From Granulicella arctica (GTDB lineage Bacteria > Acidobacteriota > Terriglobia > Terriglobales > Acidobacteriaceae): a DNA stretch of 64,000 bases. A model generated the notes under the pieces. It made no database searches. It was not told where the DNA came from and was given only the letters and a program-made list of their open reading frames with translations. Both the position numbers and the translations under genes were made by a program. The first letter of the stretch is position 1. Each line of letters starts with the position of its first letter. The stretch covers positions 1,054,001-1,118,000 of the forward strand of contig NZ_JACCCW010000002.1 in assembly GCF_013410065.1 (NCBI RefSeq), read 5' to 3'. This document shows positions 62,936 through 64,000 of this stretch, piece by piece.

Positions 62936-64000
62936 ATGATTTCTTTCCGCTGTGGTGCCGTCCTCCCCGCCCTCATCGCGTTCTCTTCCGCATGCCTAGC
63001 CACACCATCGCACGCCCAGGCCCTGAAACTCATCCCCGTTCCCCGCGAGGTCCACTCCCTCACCACCCAATCTCTCCCAAACGGCGTCCACATCCTCTGC
63101 ACCGCTTGCAACGCTGACGACCAGTTCACCGCCGACGACCTCTCCAATACGCTCCAGTCCCGCGACATTACCGTCTCCAGCGCCTCCGGCTTCCGCATCG
63201 AACTCACCCGCCTCGCCTCCCATCCCGTCCCCCGCTTCACCGACGAGATGCGTCCTGAAGGCTACGTCATCTCCGCCTCTGGCAACACCCTCACTGTTAC
63301 CGCCGCCACCGCCGAAGGCATCTTCTACGGAGCCCAGACCGTAAAACAGCTCATCGACGGCAGCGGCTCCTCCGCCATCCTCCACACCGCCGACATCCGC
63401 GACTGGCCCGCCATGAAATACCGCGGCCTCGACGATGACCTCTCCCGCGGTCCCGTCCCAACCCTCGATTTTCAGAAAAAGCAAATCCGTACTATCGCCG
63501 CTTACAAGATCAACATCTACTCCCCTTACTTCGAGCACACGATGCAGTACACCAGCATCCCGCTCATGGCCCCTCCCGGCGGCTCCATCACCCAAGCCCA
63601 GGCCCGCGAGCTCGTAGCCTATGCCGCCAAATACCACGTCACCATCATCCCCGAGCAGGAAGCCTTCGGCCACCTCCACTACCTCCTCAACTGGGAGCAG
63701 TACACTCCTATCTCCGAAACCCCTCACGGTCAGGTCATGGCCCCCGGCCAGCCCGACAGCCTCAAGCTCACCCACGAGATGTTCGCTGAACTTGCCGCCA
63801 TCTACCCAGGCCCCTTCCTCCATCTCGGAGCCGACGAGACCGTTGAGCTGGGCAAAGGCCAGACCAAGGCCACCGTCGATGCCCAGGGCCTCGGCACGGT
63901 CTATCTGGACCACATGCAGAAGATCGTCGCCGATCTACAGCCGCTTCACCGCAAGCTCCTTTTCTGGGGAGACATCGCCATGCACGACCCCGATCTCGTC
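62936..64000 (+). CDS. GH20-like beta-N-acetylhexosaminidase, partial (3' end outside window)
   Basis: The frame starts at an ATG at 62936 and is open to the window end (355 codons). A signal peptide (LPALIAFSSACLATPSHAQA) is followed by a GH20b-type domain (LKLIPVPREVHSL) and the barrel start: AEGIFYGAQTVKQLIDGSGS, MKYRGLDDDLSRG, IIPEQEAFGHLHYLLNWEQY and the catalytic Asp-Glu in LHLGADETVELG. It differs from the enzyme at 38389-40461 in lacking the usual RGLMID pattern, having RGLDDDLSRGP instead. The remaining roughly 250 or more residues lie beyond the window. Confidence 0.85.
   Translation, partial: MISFRCGAVLPALIAFSSACLATPSHAQALKLIPVPREVHSLTTQSLPNGVHILCTACNADDQFTADDLSNTLQSRDITVSSASGFRIELTRLASHPVPRFTDEMRPEGYVISASGNTLTVTAATAEGIFYGAQTVKQLIDGSGSSAILHTADIRDWPAMKYRGLDDDLSRGPVPTLDFQKKQIRTIAAYKINIYSPYFEHTMQYTSIPLMAPPGGSITQAQARELVAYAAKYHVTIIPEQEAFGHLHYLLNWEQYTPISETPHGQVMAPGQPDSLKLTHEMFAELAAIYPGPFLHLGADETVELGKGQTKATVDAQGLGTVYLDHMQKIVADLQPLHRKLLFWGDIAMHDPDLV

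Noticed and set aside
1..64000. CRISPR arrays, insertion sequences, rRNA genes
   Set aside because: No regularly spaced repeats, no transposase frames and no rRNA sequence found on reading both strands.

Overview
The window looks like chromosomal DNA from an acidobacterium of the Terriglobia type (Granulicella / Edaphobacter / Terriglobus-like). This is an inference from gene content: TolC-adaptor-RND pumps, adaptor-less pairs of FtsX/MacB-type permeases, S53 acid peptidase, GH20 hexosaminidases, many uronate genes, a BBP2-type porin next to kdp, GC-rich coding DNA and mostly short intergenic gaps. No 16S rRNA gene is present to confirm it.

Layout. 1-15.8 kb: the 5' part of an RND pump gene (cut by the window edge), an ABC ATPase, an AIM24-family protein, an OmpR-type two-component pair, a secreted beta-propeller protein, a TolC-adaptor-RND operon, and threonine dehydrogenase. 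15.9-25.5 kb: a full Kdp potassium uptake locus. Its sensor KdpD is split into two head-to-head genes on opposite strands, followed by kdpE, a porin gene, a 34-codon membrane microprotein gene, kdpF, kdpA, kdpB and kdpC, closed by a terminator. 25.5-33.7 kb: a DeoR regulator, tRNA-Leu(UAA), two ABC permeases, a zinc-ribbon protein, a lytic transglycosylase, an ECF sigma factor with a small zinc anti-sigma factor, and a 56-residue membrane protein. 33.7-44.5 kb: a decayed Gfo/Idh/MocA gene, tex, a ribosomal protein S1 gene, a GH20 hexosaminidase, a three-gene phosphorelay operon and a VgrG remnant.

44.5-64 kb is a sugar-acid catabolism region. It holds an alginate lyase, a 2OG-Fe(II) oxygenase, a Gfo/Idh oxidoreductase, a YiaK-type dehydrogenase, larE-larC-larB (nickel-pincer cofactor synthesis), an SDR, gluconokinase, UxaE, a LarA homologue, an S53 peptidase, UxaC, a porin and the start of a second GH20 enzyme.

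The most interesting reading is that the LarA homologue is a nickel-pincer epimerase working in hexuronate breakdown. UxaC and UxaE would give fructuronate, the SDR would reduce it to mannonate, the LarA homologue would convert mannonate to gluconate at C2, and GntK would phosphorylate gluconate. This would bypass mannonate dehydratase (UxuA) and KDG kinase, neither of which is in the window. The order of steps is inference; the gene identities are mostly firm.

By eye, the + strand is G-rich at about 5-15 kb and C-rich at about 44-64 kb whatever the gene direction, which may mean the window lies near a replication terminus.
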